From Jejuia sp040720935 (GTDB lineage Bacteria > Bacteroidota > Bacteroidia > Flavobacteriales > Flavobacteriaceae), in NCBI RefSeq assembly GCF_040720935.1, contig NZ_JBFDAE010000011.1:1-64000 (forward strand): a DNA stretch of 64,000 nt, given 5' to 3'. Of this stretch, positions 25,282-34,791 are shown in pieces. Under the pieces are notes generated by a model. The model ran no database searches and was not told the DNA's origin. It saw only the letters and a program-made list of their open reading frames with translations. The number at the start of each line of letters is the position of its first letter. Positions within the stretch are counted from its first letter, which is position 1. Made by a program: the position numbers and the translations under genes.

Positions 25282-26660
25282 TGAGTGTTTTATTAAGTGT
25301 TATATATTTAATTGCAACGGTTACATTTATCGTCGGTTTAAAACGATTAGGGCATCCAGATACTGCTAAAAGCGGAAATACTATAGCCGCAGTAGGAATG
25401 GTAATTGCGATTGTTGGAACTATTTTTATCCACGATTTAGAGGTGGCACCAATCATTTATATTCTAATTGGAGCTGCAATAGTTATAGGGTCTATCATAG
25501 GTTATTTGATCGCTATTAAGGTTGAAATGACAAAAATGCCTGAACTGGTGTCTTTGTTTAATGGTTTTGGTGGCGCAAGTGCTGCTTTAATTGGTCTTGT
25601 GGAATTCAGTAAAAGTATAGAAGACTCATTACAGGCTATTACCGTAATTTCAGCGATAATCATTGGAGCAATAACCTTTTCAGGAAGTTTAATTGCATGG
25701 GGGAAATTGAATGGTTCGCTAAAAAGTGTTGTGAAAATACCCCAGTACAACCTTATTAACAATCTGTTTTTTATTGGCATTATTACTCTGGCTGTTTTTA
25801 TGATTGCAACAGGAAATCATAGTCCGTTATTTACGTATGGTGTTTTAGCGGCAGGTTTAGTATATGGCATTTTGTTTGTGTTGCCTATTGGTGGTGCCGA
25901 CATGCCCGTAGTTATTTCATTATTAAACTCTTTAACTGGTATTGCTGCTGCTATTACCGGAATTTTATATGATAATATGGTCATGTTAGTTGGTGGTATT
26001 TTAGTAGGTTCTGCTGGAATTATTCTAACTGTAGCCATGTGTAAAGCAATGAATAGAACTTTAGGTTCTGTTATTTTTGGAGCTTTTGGAGCAACCGCTG
26101 CAATTGAAGGATCTAATAAGGAACTAGGCACTATAAAAAGCACAACAGCTAGTGATGCCGCAATTATGATGAATTATGCAACCAATGTGATTATTGTTCC
26201 TGGATATGGATTAGCTGTAGCCCAAGCGCAGCACGTCATTCACGAATTGGAAGAACTATTGACCAAAAAAGGGGTTAACGTAAAATATGCCGTTCATCCT
26301 GTTGCAGGAAGAATGCCCGGACATATGAATGTGTTGTTGGCAGAATCTAATGTAGATTACGGTCTGTTAATTGAAATGGATGATATCAACCCTCAATTCA
26401 CAAATGCCGATGTTGTATTGGTAGTAGGCGCAAATGATGTTGTAAATCCTGCAGCACATAACGATCCTTCTAGTCCTATTTATGGTATGCCTATTCTGGA
26501 TGTTGAAAATGCAAAACATATAGTTGTGAATAAGCGTAGTATGAATGCAGGTTATGCAGGTATTCAAAATGAATTATTTTATAACTCAAAAACGTCTATG
26601 CTATTTGGGGATGCCAAAGCTGCATTAACTGATTTAGTGAGTGAATTAAAAAATATGTAA
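25281..26660 (+). CDS. pntB: NAD(P) transhydrogenase, beta subunit
   Basis: An N-terminal membrane part with about eight or nine helices (to residue 270) is followed by the NADP(H)-binding domain III: IIVPGYGLAVAQAQHVIHEL near residue 310, VHPVAGRMPGHMNVLLAESNV near residue 340 and VVLVGANDVVNPAA near residue 385. Length 459 is standard. With PntAA and PntAB it forms the energy-linked transhydrogenase. The stop codon shares one base with the start of a glycosyltransferase gene, so read-through into that gene is likely. Confidence 0.95.
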   Translation: MSVLLSVIYLIATVTFIVGLKRLGHPDTAKSGNTIAAVGMVIAIVGTIFIHDLEVAPIIYILIGAAIVIGSIIGYLIAIKVEMTKMPELVSLFNGFGGASAALIGLVEFSKSIEDSLQAITVISAIIIGAITFSGSLIAWGKLNGSLKSVVKIPQYNLINNLFFIGIITLAVFMIATGNHSPLFTYGVLAAGLVYGILFVLPIGGADMPVVISLLNSLTGIAAAITGILYDNMVMLVGGILVGSAGIILTVAMCKAMNRTLGSVIFGAFGATAAIEGSNKELGTIKSTTASDAAIMMNYATNVIIVPGYGLAVAQAQHVIHELEELLTKKGVNVKYAVHPVAGRMPGHMNVLLAESNVDYGLLIEMDDINPQFTNADVVLVVGANDVVNPAAHNDPSSPIYGMPILDVENAKHIVVNKRSMNAGYAGIQNELFYNSKTSMLFGDAKAALTDLVSELKNM

Positions 26661-27709
26661 TGGGTTTTAACGGTTGGATAAATGGTAAACGGCGCAAAAT
26701 CATGCATGCCATAACCAAAAGGGTTGGGAGTTCTTATAAAGAACCAACTGCCGAATTGGGAAAAAGCATCACAATCAAAAAGGTGTTGATTATTAGACCC
26801 AATCATCGGTTGGGCAATCAATTATTGACCACACCATTAGTTCAAGAAGTAGAAAGCACTTTTCCCGGTTGTAAAATAGATTTATTTGCTAAAGGTGGTG
26901 TTGCTTTCCCTGTTTTCGAAACTTATAATTCTATTGATAAAATTTATAAATTACCCAGAAAACCTTTTAGCGATTTATATAAATACGCAATGTGTTGGGT
27001 GTCTATTAAGCAGAAAAGCTATGACATGGTGATTAATGGAGATAAAGATTCTTCATCTGGAAGATTACTGACCAATCTCGCAAAAGCACCTTTAAAAGTG
27101 TTTGGAGATGTACATGAAGATATACAAAAAAAGTACGATGATTATCTGCATATATCTAAATATCCTATTTATAATTTAAGACGCTATTTAAGCAAATTAG
27201 GATATCCGGAAAACAGCAATCCGCTGCCTGTTTTGAATATAAAATTGACCAAGGATGAGATTTCCAATGGCAAAAATATTTTAGAGGATTTGGTAAAAAA
27301 TCAAAAAAAAACCATTTGCATTTACACCAATGCCACGGCAGATAAATGTTATTCCGAGGAATGGTGGGAAGCCTTCTATTCTAAATTAAAGGAAAACTTT
27401 GAGGATACTTATAATATCATTGAAATGCTTCCGATAGAAAATATCTCAAAAATAAACTTTAAAGCCCCAAATTTCTATAGTAAAGACATTCGGGAAATGG
27501 GAGGGATTATTGCAAATACGTCAATTTTTATAGCTGCTGATAATGGTGTGATGCACTTAGCAAGTGCTACTCTTACACCAACGGTTGGATTATTTTCAAG
27601 AGACAATCAAGTTGTTTACGGCCCATATGGAAATAGGAATATAGCTTTAAACACCAACATAAACACTCAGGATGATTGTATTAAAGCAGTTAAAAAAATA
27701 TTGAGTTAA
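26660..27709 (+). CDS. Glycosyltransferase family 9 (heptosyltransferase-like)
   Basis: GT9 hallmarks: VLIIRPNHRLGNQLLTTPLV near residue 46, the second Rossmann domain with ICIYTNATADK near residue 216, and the nucleotide-sugar site IFIAADNGVMHLASATLTPTVGLF near residue 298. Such enzymes add heptose or related sugars to lipopolysaccharide core. The ATG overlaps the pntB stop; ATG at 26702 is an alternative start. Its presence at the end of the pnt operon has no obvious functional logic. Its last bases overlap the last codon of the convergent outer-membrane barrel gene. Confidence 0.88.
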   Translation: MGFNGWINGKRRKIMHAITKRVGSSYKEPTAELGKSITIKKVLIIRPNHRLGNQLLTTPLVQEVESTFPGCKIDLFAKGGVAFPVFETYNSIDKIYKLPRKPFSDLYKYAMCWVSIKQKSYDMVINGDKDSSSGRLLTNLAKAPLKVFGDVHEDIQKKYDDYLHISKYPIYNLRRYLSKLGYPENSNPLPVLNIKLTKDEISNGKNILEDLVKNQKKTICIYTNATADKCYSEEWWEAFYSKLKENFEDTYNIIEMLPIENISKINFKAPNFYSKDIREMGGIIANTSIFIAADNGVMHLASATLTPTVGLFSRDNQVVYGPYGNRNIALNTNINTQDDCIKAVKKILS

Positions 27710-30078
27710 CGCCTTTGTCCCGAAAATTCCATAGCCTCCCCTTTACCAAATCCATAACTGATACCAAAGGTTATAAAACGTCCACGGCGTCTGCTATTGA
27801 ATAAATAGAAGTTGGGTTGGTTGGTAACACTTTCATTTACTCTTGAAGCAAACACATCACGAATGCTCAGATTTAGAATTGTTTTTCCCTTGAAGATTTT
27901 CTTTCTTAAACCAAAATCCATAAATATATTTTCAGCAATTTCTTGTTGTAATGTTTTATATTTTGATCTGTAATTTCCAGATAGTTCTACATCAAATTTG
28001 GCTGGCAACTTAAATTTTGATGTTAAACGTGTTGACCATTGGTTGCCGCTAAAATCAAATGTTGTCATTTCAAAAACGCCCGATCTATCAAAATAGTTCA
28101 TATTAAAATCGCCATTCATTGAAAACCAATCAATAGGCGCATACTTTCCATTAAATTCAAAACCTGTAGTAGTGTTAGTTCCAATGTTTTCAGGGCGGGA
28201 AATACTAACGTTATTTTCGAACACAGAAATTCGCTCCATAACATCGGTAGTTTTCCTATTATAGATACTGAAACTAAACGATGCTTTATCTAGTTTTTTT
28301 ATCCCCGTAAATTCATATGAATTCGTGAATTCTGGTTGTAAATCTGGATTTCCAGTAGAAATACTAAAGTTGTTTCTAATGTTTGAAAACGGATTTAAAC
28401 TTCTTAAACCGGGTCTATTGATACGTCTTGAATACCCAAGTTGTAGCGAAAAATCATCTGATATTTTATAGGATGCATGTGCGCTTGGAAATACATTGGC
28501 GTAATTGTTTTTATTATTTTCACTTGTAGTTTCAAGCAAAGTATTAATGTTGGTGTCTTCTAATCTTAATCCAAATTTAACACCCCATTTTTCACCTTCA
28601 AAAGCAGCGGTAGTATAGATGCCCAATACTTTTTGGGTAAAATCAAATAGATTGGTTAACTCAGGAACACTTACCCAATCACCGTTTATAAAATCACTAA
28701 CTTCAAAATCATTGCCAACTATATTAACTACATATTGCGCACCAGATTCGAGTGTATATTTTTCCAAAAAAGGATGAGTGTAATCCAGTTTAAAAGTATA
28801 TTCTTCTAACTTATAATCTGTTCTCGATTTCTGCCTAAAATCAGGGATATCGCCAACTGTGGTATTATTTTGAAATTCTGAAGATTGGTCTTTTCTAAAA
28901 GAACTTCCTAAAGCACTAAACAATAACGTTTGGTCCTTATGTCTTTTGAAATTTTTAATATACTGCAATTCATAGCGTAGTTTCGGGTTGGTAGCTTCAG
29001 TACGTTCATTTCTAATCCATTTATCAATGTTGTTATCCGCTTCTTGTTCAAAATTTGAAGTAGCACCTTGCGTTTCGTTTTCATAAGCATAAGAACCAGA
29101 AAGGGTTACAATATTCATTTTATCAATATGATAATCTGCACCAATAAGAATATTACTGAACTTTTCATCAAAAGCACTTTCTCCAATGCTCGTAATAGAT
29201 CGGTTATTCACTAAATCCCTATTAATTGTTTTACGTTCATCCGGAAACGTTCTCAAACCAATTCCCATTTGACTAAACAGATTGAATTTTTCTGTGCGTT
29301 TATTTAAACTCAGCCCAAAACTGTTACTGTTTGGCACACCAAAATTTAAGGTTGCAGCACCATTCAATCCTCGTTTTTCAGATTTTTTAATCACAATATT
29401 GATAATCCCTGAAGTGCCTTGGGCGTCATACTTTGCTGAAGGATTTGTGATCACTTCAATCTTTTCAATCATATCTGCGGTGATAGTTCCTAAGGCGTTA
29501 CCGTCGTTGCTGGCAATAACAGATGGTTTGCCATTAATTAAAATCTGAACACCTTGACTCCCTCTTAAACTCACGTCGCCTTCAATAGTTACATTTACTG
29601 AAGGCACATTATTAAGCACTTCAAAAACACTCGCTCCAGTAGAACTTAAATCTTTTCCAACATTAAAAACACGTTTATCTAATTTGAATTCTGTTTGGGA
29701 TTTTTCCGCGCGAACTACAACTGCATCAAGTCCTTGTATGTCTTCTTCAAGAACAATTGTTCTTAAATCAATAACTCCATTTTCAATTTTGAACGCCCTA
29801 AAAGTTTTAGAGGTATAGCCCATAAAACTGACTTCTATATAAAAATTAGAAGCTTTTGTTTTAAGTAAAAAATTGCCTTTAGCATTTGTTATCGTTCCGG
29901 TTATAGCTTTTTTTGACGCGATATCTATGACAGAGATTGTAGCATATGCGATGGGTTGTTTTGTTGCATTTTCAATGACTTTTCCAACAATTTCAAGTTC
30001 TGGATTTTGCGCACAGACGCATTGAAAACTACTAAAAACTGCTAGGAATATAAAAATTATGAATTTGTTGATTTTCAT
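27706..30078 (-). CDS. TonB-dependent-receptor-like outer-membrane beta-barrel protein
   Basis: Starting at the fifth codon of the longest frame (MKINKFIIF) gives a signal peptide ending VCAQ. A carboxypeptidase-regulatory-like beta-sandwich follows (IVGKVIENATKQPIAYATISV). A plug domain (SVFEVLNNVPSVNVTIEGDVSLRG, then NPSAKYDAQGTSGIINIVIKK) precedes a large C-terminal barrel of the OMP_b-brl_3 type. Length 790. No SusD partner is adjacent, so it is probably not a polysaccharide-uptake pair; ligand unknown. Stop codons of this and the convergent GT9 gene overlap without a terminator. Confidence 0.88.
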   Translation of the reverse strand: MKINKFIIFIFLAVFSSFQCVCAQNPELEIVGKVIENATKQPIAYATISVIDIASKKAITGTITNAKGNFLLKTKASNFYIEVSFMGYTSKTFRAFKIENGVIDLRTIVLEEDIQGLDAVVVRAEKSQTEFKLDKRVFNVGKDLSSTGASVFEVLNNVPSVNVTIEGDVSLRGSQGVQILINGKPSVIASNDGNALGTITADMIEKIEVITNPSAKYDAQGTSGIINIVIKKSEKRGLNGAATLNFGVPNSNSFGLSLNKRTEKFNLFSQMGIGLRTFPDERKTINRDLVNNRSITSIGESAFDEKFSNILIGADYHIDKMNIVTLSGSYAYENETQGATSNFEQEADNNIDKWIRNERTEATNPKLRYELQYIKNFKRHKDQTLLFSALGSSFRKDQSSEFQNNTTVGDIPDFRQKSRTDYKLEEYTFKLDYTHPFLEKYTLESGAQYVVNIVGNDFEVSDFINGDWVSVPELTNLFDFTQKVLGIYTTAAFEGEKWGVKFGLRLEDTNINTLLETTSENNKNNYANVFPSAHASYKISDDFSLQLGYSRRINRPGLRSLNPFSNIRNNFSISTGNPDLQPEFTNSYEFTGIKKLDKASFSFSIYNRKTTDVMERISVFENNVSISRPENIGTNTTTGFEFNGKYAPIDWFSMNGDFNMNYFDRSGVFEMTTFDFSGNQWSTRLTSKFKLPAKFDVELSGNYRSKYKTLQQEIAENIFMDFGLRKKIFKGKTILNLSIRDVFASRVNESVTNQPNFYLFNSRRRGRFITFGISYGFGKGEAMEFSGQRR

Positions 30079-30233
30079 TGCATAAAGCACAAATGTTGAA
30101 TAGTAAATATAAGTTATTGCGTTGAAATAATTGATAATTTATGAATATGGAAACCGCTTTATACCTTTAAATCTAGCTCCTAAAAAGGGGGAAGTTATTT
30201 ATGAAACAACTACTTTTGAAACTTACTTTTTAA

Positions 30234-31541
30234 ATGATGCCAAACCCAAATAAATTCTCCTTTATAAATCCTAAAAAATCCCCAGTATTTTATGGATATA
30301 TTGTTTTGGTTATCGGTAGTGTTGGGATACTGGCAAGCATTCCTGGACAAACCGTTGGTGTTTCGGTTTTTACAGATCCTGTAAAAGATGCACTTGGTTT
30401 AACGAGAAACCAATTTAGTAATGCTTATATGATTGGCACACTTTTAAGTGCCTTTTTTGTGGCTAGGGCAGGAGTGCTTTTTGATAGATTTGGCGCTCGT
30501 TATGTGGCGTTTTTTGCTGCTTTCTTTTTAGGGATTTCATTACTGTTATTTTCAATAGCGCTCAAAATTAGCCAAGGTATCAAATTGTTTCTTGGGTTTG
30601 AATCTTGGATCATTCCGTTCGTTTTAATCACTCTTTTATTTTTTGCTATTCGGTTTTTTGGACAGGGTGTATTGACCATGTCTTCTCGAAATATGATCAT
30701 GATGTGGTTTGATAAAAATCGCGGGAAAGTGAACGCCATAAGTAGTATTACCGTTTCTTTGGGGTTTTCTAGCGCTCCGATTTTTATTAATCAGCTTGTA
30801 GATAATAATGGATGGGAATTGAGTTGGCAAATTCTGGCATTGTGTTTATTCATTTTTAGTTTTTTTATCATTCAGTTATATCGAAATACACCTGAAAATT
30901 TTGGATTAACACCAGACGGTAATTCTAAGAAAAAAGTACAAACTAAAACTATAAAGGTTGAAAAAAACTTCACTTTAAAGGAAGCTAAAAAAACCCGCGC
31001 CTTTTGGATGATAGGTTTAACACTGGCATTCAATAGTTTTTTTATAACGGGGTTTACATTTCATGTGGTGTCCATTTTTGGGAGTCAGGATTATACAAAA
31101 TCCCAAGCCATTACTGTGTTTTTGCCTATTTCTATAATTGCAATTATAGTGTCAACGTTGTGTAATGTTTTAAGTGATTATATACATCATAAAATCTATT
31201 TGTATTGCATGCTTTTAGGGGGATTCTTAGCCTCATTTGGACTTTTGTTTTTAGCCAATACCTTTGGTGTATATCTATTAATTTTTGGACTGGGATTGTG
31301 CGGAGGTTTATTTGCAGTTGTAAATGCCGTAACATGGCCCCGTTATTTTGGACGCAACTATTTAGGATCTATTACAGGGAAAGTTATGAGTTTTTTGGTG
31401 ATTGCAAGTGCCATTGCACCAAGTCTATTTAGTTATAGTTTTACACAATTGGGGTCTTATTCTTTTATTGGTTATTTAACCATTGGGTTTTTAGTGTTCT
31501 TAACTATTGGTGCTTATAAAGTTCGTAACCCACAACATTAA
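30234..31541 (+). CDS. MFS transporter
   Basis: Twelve hydrophobic segments and an MFS-type motif A (GVLFDRFGARYV) after helix 2 (about residue 82). The N-terminal helix region is YGYIVLVIGSVGILASIPGQTVGVSVF, the OFA-like type. A central cytoplasmic loop (residues 225-250) is Lys-rich. Length 435; start is ATGATG, so the second ATG at 30237 is equally possible. Substrate unknown. It is followed after 72 bp by a DUF4251 lipoprotein gene. Confidence 0.88.
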   Translation: MMPNPNKFSFINPKKSPVFYGYIVLVIGSVGILASIPGQTVGVSVFTDPVKDALGLTRNQFSNAYMIGTLLSAFFVARAGVLFDRFGARYVAFFAAFFLGISLLLFSIALKISQGIKLFLGFESWIIPFVLITLLFFAIRFFGQGVLTMSSRNMIMMWFDKNRGKVNAISSITVSLGFSSAPIFINQLVDNNGWELSWQILALCLFIFSFFIIQLYRNTPENFGLTPDGNSKKKVQTKTIKVEKNFTLKEAKKTRAFWMIGLTLAFNSFFITGFTFHVVSIFGSQDYTKSQAITVFLPISIIAIIVSTLCNVLSDYIHHKIYLYCMLLGGFLASFGLLFLANTFGVYLLIFGLGLCGGLFAVVNAVTWPRYFGRNYLGSITGKVMSFLVIASAIAPSLFSYSFTQLGSYSFIGYLTIGFLVFLTIGAYKVRNPQH

Positions 31542-31613
31542 AAGGCTTATTTTAACTATTTATTAGCAACTACTTTTAAGGAGTTTTTGTATTTTAAGAT
31601 GAAAAAATAAAAC

Positions 31614-32162
31614 ATGAGATTTTTATTAGCATTATGTTTGATGAGCTTTATGATGGTGTCATGCAAATCATCAAAATCTACAGCTACTTCAGCAGAAATA
31701 GAAGCTCTGGGAACATTGGTAGAAGCGCAAAAGTTCATAATAGAATCTGAGTGGGCATATCCTCAAGCTACCAATGCCATGTCTCAAGTGCTAAATTCTG
31801 GATTGTTACCTCCCGGTAGTAATTCAGGTGCCATTAATTTAATAGGAAATGCTAATTTCTTAAAAATATCTGGAGATAGTATTTATTCTTATTTACCCTA
31901 TTTTGGAGAACGACAAATGCAAGTGGCCTATGGAGGAATGGATAGTGCTATTGAGTTTAAGGGGGTGATGGAAAATTATACTGCAACTAAAAATGAAGAT
32001 AATAGTTATACTATTTTGTGCGAAGCCAAAAGCAATTCTGAAAATTTTAATGTCATGATTAGACTTTACCCAAATCTTAAAAGCGAACTAAATTTAAGAG
32101 GTGCATCTCGATTTCAAATTCAATACTCTGGAGAAGTTGAAGCTATTTCAGAAATGAAGTAG
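31614..32162 (+). CDS. DUF4251 lipoprotein
   Basis: A lipoprotein signal (LMSFMMVSC, Cys17) is followed by the DUF4251 domain. Characteristic are EAQKFIIESEWAYPQ near residue 39 and DSIYSYLPYFGERQMQVAYGG near residue 83, ahead of a beta-rich C-terminal half. Families of this kind are predicted periplasmic or outer-membrane-anchored in Bacteroidota, with no known role. Length 182. Confidence 0.82.
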   Translation: MRFLLALCLMSFMMVSCKSSKSTATSAEIEALGTLVEAQKFIIESEWAYPQATNAMSQVLNSGLLPPGSNSGAINLIGNANFLKISGDSIYSYLPYFGERQMQVAYGGMDSAIEFKGVMENYTATKNEDNSYTILCEAKSNSENFNVMIRLYPNLKSELNLRGASRFQIQYSGEVEAISEMK

Positions 32163-32266
32163 CACTAAATCTTAAAATCAAAATATTCAAGGATTTTACC
32201 GATGATTTTTGCGGTTCATGATAGCGCTCGTTCATTGAACGTAATTTTTTAGCGTTCATACGGTTT

Positions 32267-32299
32267 TTTGTGTTGCATGCATGTAGTTGATTAGTTTTG
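32267..32299 (+). promoter_or_regulatory. Complete Bacteroidota promoter for the dioxygenase-like gene
   Basis: TTTG (32267-32270), a 21-bp spacer and TAGTTTTG (32292-32299) fit the -33/-7 consensus TTTG ... TAnnTTTG. Transcription would start near 32306, about 18 bp before the ATG. Confidence 0.6.
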
Positions 32300-32323
32300 A
32301 GGTGATTATATAAACATCGCCCC

Positions 32324-32947
32324 ATGAAAAATTTAATAACACTTATTAGTTTAGCTAGTTTTTTAACTGTTTGCCTTAGCGGTAATGCACAAGAATTAGC
32401 AGATAATGCATCACAGAACCTCCATGACTATAAAAAGCGCCATGCTATTTATGACCATTCTGAAGCGCAATTAAATAACACAGACACCATTCCTGGTTTT
32501 GAGACGTTTTCTGAAAAGCTCTTGATTTCTGGAACCATATACAAAAGTGATGGGGTTACTCCAGCAAGCGGTGTCATTCTTTATATTTGTCAAGCAGATG
32601 AAGATGGCGATTATAATTCAACTAAAGTTAACGGCAAAAGAGTTGTAAAACATAGAGGTTGGGTTAAGACCGATGCAGATGGCCGTTATACATTCTACAC
32701 ATTTGTACCGGGTAATTATTGGGGCAGTAAAACATTAAAGCAAATACATGCTGTTGTAAAAGAACCGAACAATACTGAGGAATACGCCATTAATCATTTT
32801 GTTTTTGATGATGATCCATTCTTGAGAAAATCGTGTAGAAAAAAGATAGCAAAACGTGGTTTAAATAATATTTTGAAATTGGAAAAAAAGGATAGTTTAC
32901 TTATTGGCAAACGTGATATTACATTAAAATTGAACGCCGCTATATAA
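32324..32947 (+). CDS. Secreted intradiol ring-cleavage dioxygenase-like protein
   Basis: A signal peptide (MKNLITLISLASFLTVCLSGNAQ) is followed by a beta-sandwich of the intradiol dioxygenase type: GTIYKSDGVTPASGVILYICQADEDGDY, RGWVKTDADGRYTFYTFVPGNY, and QIHAVV. The usual iron ligands are two Tyr and two His. Tyr97 and Tyr132 are in place, but the His-x-His pair reads Q140-I-H142, so one ligand is replaced by Gln. The Lys/Arg-rich tail is also unlike catechol enzymes. It may be a non-catalytic or altered-metal member. Length 207. Confidence 0.72.
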   Translation: MKNLITLISLASFLTVCLSGNAQELADNASQNLHDYKKRHAIYDHSEAQLNNTDTIPGFETFSEKLLISGTIYKSDGVTPASGVILYICQADEDGDYNSTKVNGKRVVKHRGWVKTDADGRYTFYTFVPGNYWGSKTLKQIHAVVKEPNNTEEYAINHFVFDDDPFLRKSCRKKIAKRGLNNILKLEKKDSLLIGKRDITLKLNAAI

Positions 32948-32964
32948 TCGGATTATTTATGTTT

Positions 32965-33002
32965 AAAAAAGCGTCTTAACTCTTAGGTTGAGACGCTTTT
33001 TT
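32965..33002 (+). terminator. Rho-independent terminator
   Basis: AAAAAAGCGTCTTAA and TTGAGACGCTTTTTT form a strong stem 18 bp after the dioxygenase-like gene, ending in a T-run. Confidence 0.85.
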
Positions 33003-33033
33003 AGTTATTGGTCTTTAGAAAGGAGATTGTTGT

Positions 33034-33195
33034 TTACAAAGTCTCTGTGGGTATTTCAAAATTACCTTGTGCAAAAATGGTTCCAGCTTGATTATCCTGT
33101 CTTCTATGGAAAATCCTCAAATTGCCTGAATAAATTGAGCAATCGCCGTTAACACTGATATCTTTTATATCTACAAATCCTTCTTCAGACAAGTA
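33034..33195 (-). pseudogene. C-terminal fragment of a lipoprotein gene, paralogue of the one at 59829
   Basis: The minus strand here reads 53 codons starting YLSEEGFVDI and ending in a proper stop, with RRQDNQAGTIFAQGNFEIP near the end. The lipoprotein at 59829-60326 ends YLSEDG... RRQDNKPGTINIQGSFEVP in the same order and spacing. A TGA stop stands directly before the Tyr codon and no start or signal sequence precedes it, so only the C-terminal third survives. It fills most of the otherwise empty 430-bp gap 32948-33376. Confidence 0.7.
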
Positions 33196-33376
33196 TCATT
33201 TAATGTGAAAATTAAAAAAAGACGAGGTTTACATGAAAATGAAGTCCTATTTTCTTCATTTAAATTATATTAATTAGTAATTTTGGTTTTTAATATTCTA
33301 AATGGTATATTTTGAATATATTGAGGTGCTACATTCCTTAAAAAGCATCACAAAAAATTTAATTTAAAAACAGTAC

Positions 33377-33838
33377 ATGGCAAAATCGCAACAGACCTAT
33401 AGTAAAAGTGAAAAAGAAAAAAAGCGTTTAAAAAAGCGAGAGGATAAGAAGAAGAAGATGGAAGCGCGCAAACTTGAAAAAGAAGAAGGTGGAAGCAAGG
33501 GTATTGAATTTGCTTATGTAGATCATAACGGGCATTTAACGGATACACCTCCAGATCCTTCTTTGAAAATAAAAGTAAAAGCAAAGAATATAGAAATTAG
33601 TATTCCTAAAACTTTGGAAGGCGATAAGGAAGAAGTGGATTATGTTAGAAAAGGAACAGTTTCATTTTTTGATCCATCTAAAGGCTTCGGATTTATTATA
33701 GATTCTGAAAATCAAGAAAAATACTTTACGCACGTAAGTGGTTTAGTGGATGAAATAGTTGAAAATGATAAAGTAACGTTCGAACTTGAAAAAGGACAAC
33801 GTGGTATGAATGCCGTAAAAGTTACTTTAGTTAAGTAA
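33377..33838 (+). CDS. Cold-shock-domain protein with a basic N-terminal extension
   Basis: The C-terminal 65 residues are a cold-shock domain: RKGTVSFFDPSKGFGFIID carries the two RNA-binding motifs (KGFGFI near residue 108, and YFTHVSGL in place of the VFVH-like motif). The first 45 residues are a Lys/Glu-rich stretch (KEKKRLKKREDKKKKMEARK) likely to be helical and nucleic-acid binding. Length 153, about twice a plain CspA. It would act as an RNA chaperone. The gene has its own terminator. Confidence 0.9.
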   Translation: MAKSQQTYSKSEKEKKRLKKREDKKKKMEARKLEKEEGGSKGIEFAYVDHNGHLTDTPPDPSLKIKVKAKNIEISIPKTLEGDKEEVDYVRKGTVSFFDPSKGFGFIIDSENQEKYFTHVSGLVDEIVENDKVTFELEKGQRGMNAVKVTLVK

Positions 33839-33863
33839 GTTCCATACTTTATAATATATACTG

Positions 33864-33896
33864 AAACCTACTGCTTTTTAAGTGGTAGGTTTTTTT
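33864..33896 (+). terminator. Terminator after the cold-shock-domain gene
   Basis: AAACCTAC and GTAGGTTT form a stem followed by a T-run, 26 bp after the stop codon. It also lies at the 3' side of convergent rlmF. Confidence 0.8.
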
Positions 33897-33917
33897 ATGC
33901 CGAAAACTTAAATGTGA

Positions 33918-34787
33918 CTAAAACCACCACATTATAAAACGGCTTTTTTTATTGCCCTGCGACATTGGAATAATATGATAATTGGCTTTTGCTTTTTTGA
34001 GTTGTTTTTCAATCTTTGGAAGATTCTCGGCTTTCGCAACTAAACTTGTAAATACTTTGACTTGCTGTTTAAACAAGACACTTTCCTTAATGAGCCGTTT
34101 CATAAAAAGCGCTTCTCCTCCGTTACACCAAAGTTCGTTGGATTGTCCTTCAAAATTAAGTAAGCTATTGTTATCGTTTGCACCACCTAGATTATTGCGT
34201 TTTCTAAGAGCACCTTTTAATGCTTCTTCCTTAGAACCATGAAAAGGCGGATTGCAAACCGTAAAATCAAATTGTTCATTTGGTTTTATACAGTTCTTTA
34301 ACAAAAAACTCTTGTTGTCTTGATGCCGAATTTTAACTTTTTCCTGTAGTGCTTTAGTCTGTTTTATATTGGTTTTGGCTATTTCTACAGCTTTTAAATC
34401 GCTTTCGGTACCAACAATTGTCCAATTAAAATGTTGCGCCCCTAAAATACAATAGATGCCATTGGCTCCTGCACCAATATCCAATCCGCGAAGTTTATAG
34501 TTTGGATCTAGATTAAATTTTTCTGAAAGTATATCTCGCAAATGCAACAAATAATCCAACCGACCAGGGATAGGAGGGATGAGATAGCCTTTTGGTAAAT
34601 CATACAGTTCTAGTTTAAAATCGGCAAGGAGTATTGCTTTATTCAATTCATAAACGGAGGATGAATCACTAAAATCTATGGTCTCTTTATCTGAGGGATT
34701 TAAAATGATGTGTTTTCGTAGTGAAGGGTGGTGTTTAACCAATCGTTTAAAATCATAACCTTTTTGATATGGGTTTTTTGGGTGCAT
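33918..34787 (-). CDS. rlmF: 23S rRNA (adenine-1618-N6)-methyltransferase
   Basis: RlmF methylates A1618 in 23S rRNA. The N-terminal KGYDFKRLVKHHPSLRKHI is typical of the family. The SAM-binding segment LRGLDIGAGANGIYCILG lies near residue 103, and the catalytic N6-adenine motif NPPF (TVCNPPFHGSKEEA) near residue 182. Length 289. A TACCTTTG promoter box ends only 4 bp before the ATG, so the mRNA is probably almost leaderless. Confidence 0.92.
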   Translation of the reverse strand: MHPKNPYQKGYDFKRLVKHHPSLRKHIILNPSDKETIDFSDSSSVYELNKAILLADFKLELYDLPKGYLIPPIPGRLDYLLHLRDILSEKFNLDPNYKLRGLDIGAGANGIYCILGAQHFNWTIVGTESDLKAVEIAKTNIKQTKALQEKVKIRHQDNKSFLLKNCIKPNEQFDFTVCNPPFHGSKEEALKGALRKRNNLGGANDNNSLLNFEGQSNELWCNGGEALFMKRLIKESVLFKQQVKVFTSLVAKAENLPKIEKQLKKAKANYHIIPMSQGNKKSRFIMWWF

Positions 34788-34791
34788 ATTG

